From Flavobacteriaceae bacterium (GTDB taxonomy: Bacteria > Bacteroidota > Bacteroidia > Flavobacteriales > Flavobacteriaceae): a DNA stretch of 13,270 bases. The notes below the pieces were generated by a model. That model had not been told where the DNA came from and did no database searches. It saw nothing but the letters and a program-made list of their open reading frames with translations. Where the stretch lies: assembly GCA_013042255.1 (NCBI GenBank), contig JABDQK010000126.1, forward strand, positions 1 to 13,270. Reading direction: 5' to 3'. The number at the start of each line of letters is the position of its first letter. Positions within the stretch are counted from its first letter, which is position 1. This document shows positions 12,644 to 13,270 of the stretch, piece after piece. The position numbers and the translations under genes are program-made.

Positions 12644-13270
12644 AAATCTTCGCCAGCACAGGAATTTTCTTTTTACTTCTCTGGTCATTCCCGGCGGGGG
12701 CTCAAATAAATCATCCGAAAGCAAGTCCGTTTGCCACAGTCCGTCAGGATATTGGCTTGTCTACTGTTACCGTAGATTATTCAAGACCGGCCGTTAAGGG
12801 ACGTGAACTTTTTGGAGGGCTGGTACCCTTCGGGCGAATCTGGCGCGTGGGAGCCAATGAATCTACCAAGTTCACAACAACTTCTGAACTTGAGATACTT
12901 GGCAATACTTTAGCACAGGGGACCTATGCCCTTTATGCGTTTCCTGAGAAAGATGCCTGGGAGGTGGTCTTTCATAAGAACACTGCGCACTGGGGAGATG
13001 GACGAACAGCTTACAATCCTGCTGAAGATGCATTCAGGATAAAAGTTACACCTAAGAGTACAGACACCTGGCAGGAAAATTTTCTGATCTCTTTTGATTC
13101 CATCAGTCATAATGGAGCGCTTATGCAATGGAAATGGGGACATACCTCCATAGCTATTCCCATCACTGTCAATACCCGGGAAATAATGCTTGAGGCTATA
13201 GAAGAGCAACTCAGACAATCTCCAACTGCTCAGACGTATTACGAGGCTGCACGTTACCTGCAGGAAGAGG
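12640..13270 (+). CDS. Secreted DUF2911 protein, 5' part, TTG start
   Basis: The open frame from 12640 reads KIFASTGIFFLLLWSFPAGAQ, a clear signal peptide with cleavage after AGA, followed by INHPKASPFATVRQDIGL and the DUF2911 core (VDYSRPAVKGRELFGGLVPFGRIWRVGANESTKF, GNTLAQGTYALYAFP, WGDGRTAYNPAEDAF). DUF2911 proteins are exported proteins of unknown function, usually about 280 residues; here about 210 are present before the window ends. No ATG or GTG in this frame lies near the signal peptide; the next ATG is deep in the domain (about 13120), so TTG at 12640 is the only start that keeps the signal sequence. It overlaps the ftsY stop as TTGA, pointing to translational coupling. Function is unknown. 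Confidence 0.85.
   Translation, partial: MKIFASTGIFFLLLWSFPAGAQINHPKASPFATVRQDIGLSTVTVDYSRPAVKGRELFGGLVPFGRIWRVGANESTKFTTTSELEILGNTLAQGTYALYAFPEKDAWEVVFHKNTAHWGDGRTAYNPAEDAFRIKVTPKSTDTWQENFLISFDSISHNGALMQWKWGHTSIAIPITVNTREIMLEAIEEQLRQSPTAQTYYEAARYLQEE

Noticed and set aside
1..13270. Defence system, prophage, insertion sequence or CRISPR array
   Set aside because: No repeats-with-spacers, transposase, integrase or defence domains are seen; gene content is ordinary housekeeping and transport.

Overview
This window looks like chromosomal housekeeping DNA from a member of the Flavobacteriaceae (phylum Bacteroidota). Four things point there: Bacteroidota-type promoter elements (TAnnTTTG) ahead of several genes, almost no Shine-Dalgarno sequences, an outer-membrane beta-barrel receptor with a carboxypeptidase-D-like N-terminal domain, and the order rpmB-rpmG-DUF4295-ftsY. 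I cannot name the genus from the sequence. I see no mobile element, CRISPR array, tRNA or rRNA.

Layout. Bases 1-1133 hold the 3' end of a FabH-like ketoacyl-ACP synthase III and a small FMN-binding split-barrel protein, closed by a strong hairpin. Bases 1195-3642 (minus) carry a TonB-dependent-receptor-like outer membrane protein. A 307-base intergenic stretch (3643-3949) follows, with a terminator-like hairpin, repeated TTAACAC motifs and a TGAT tandem repeat. A CoA-binding-fold protein (plus) and a sodium:solute symporter (minus) then converge with only three bases between their stop codons. The symporter diverges from recR. After recR comes a promoter and a probable operon of five genes: a 2-oxo acid dehydrogenase E2, a DEDDh exonuclease, an FAH-family hydrolase, a stand-alone Hpt protein and cinA. 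The last three are packed with gaps of 8, 0 and -1 bases.

A textbook promoter at 10940-10970 starts a short ribosomal unit: bL28, bL33 and a 49-residue DUF4295 protein that is very probably the Bacteroidota-specific ribosomal protein bL38. It ends in a clear intrinsic terminator. ftsY follows, and its stop codon overlaps a TTG start for a secreted DUF2911 protein that runs off the window.

I did not find a clearly new biological system. The most useful points are the short DUF4295 gene, the TTG-started DUF2911 gene, a probably leaderless recR, the Asp-to-Asn change in the E2 active-site signature, the orphan Hpt protein, and the unexplained terminator and repeats at 3643-3949.
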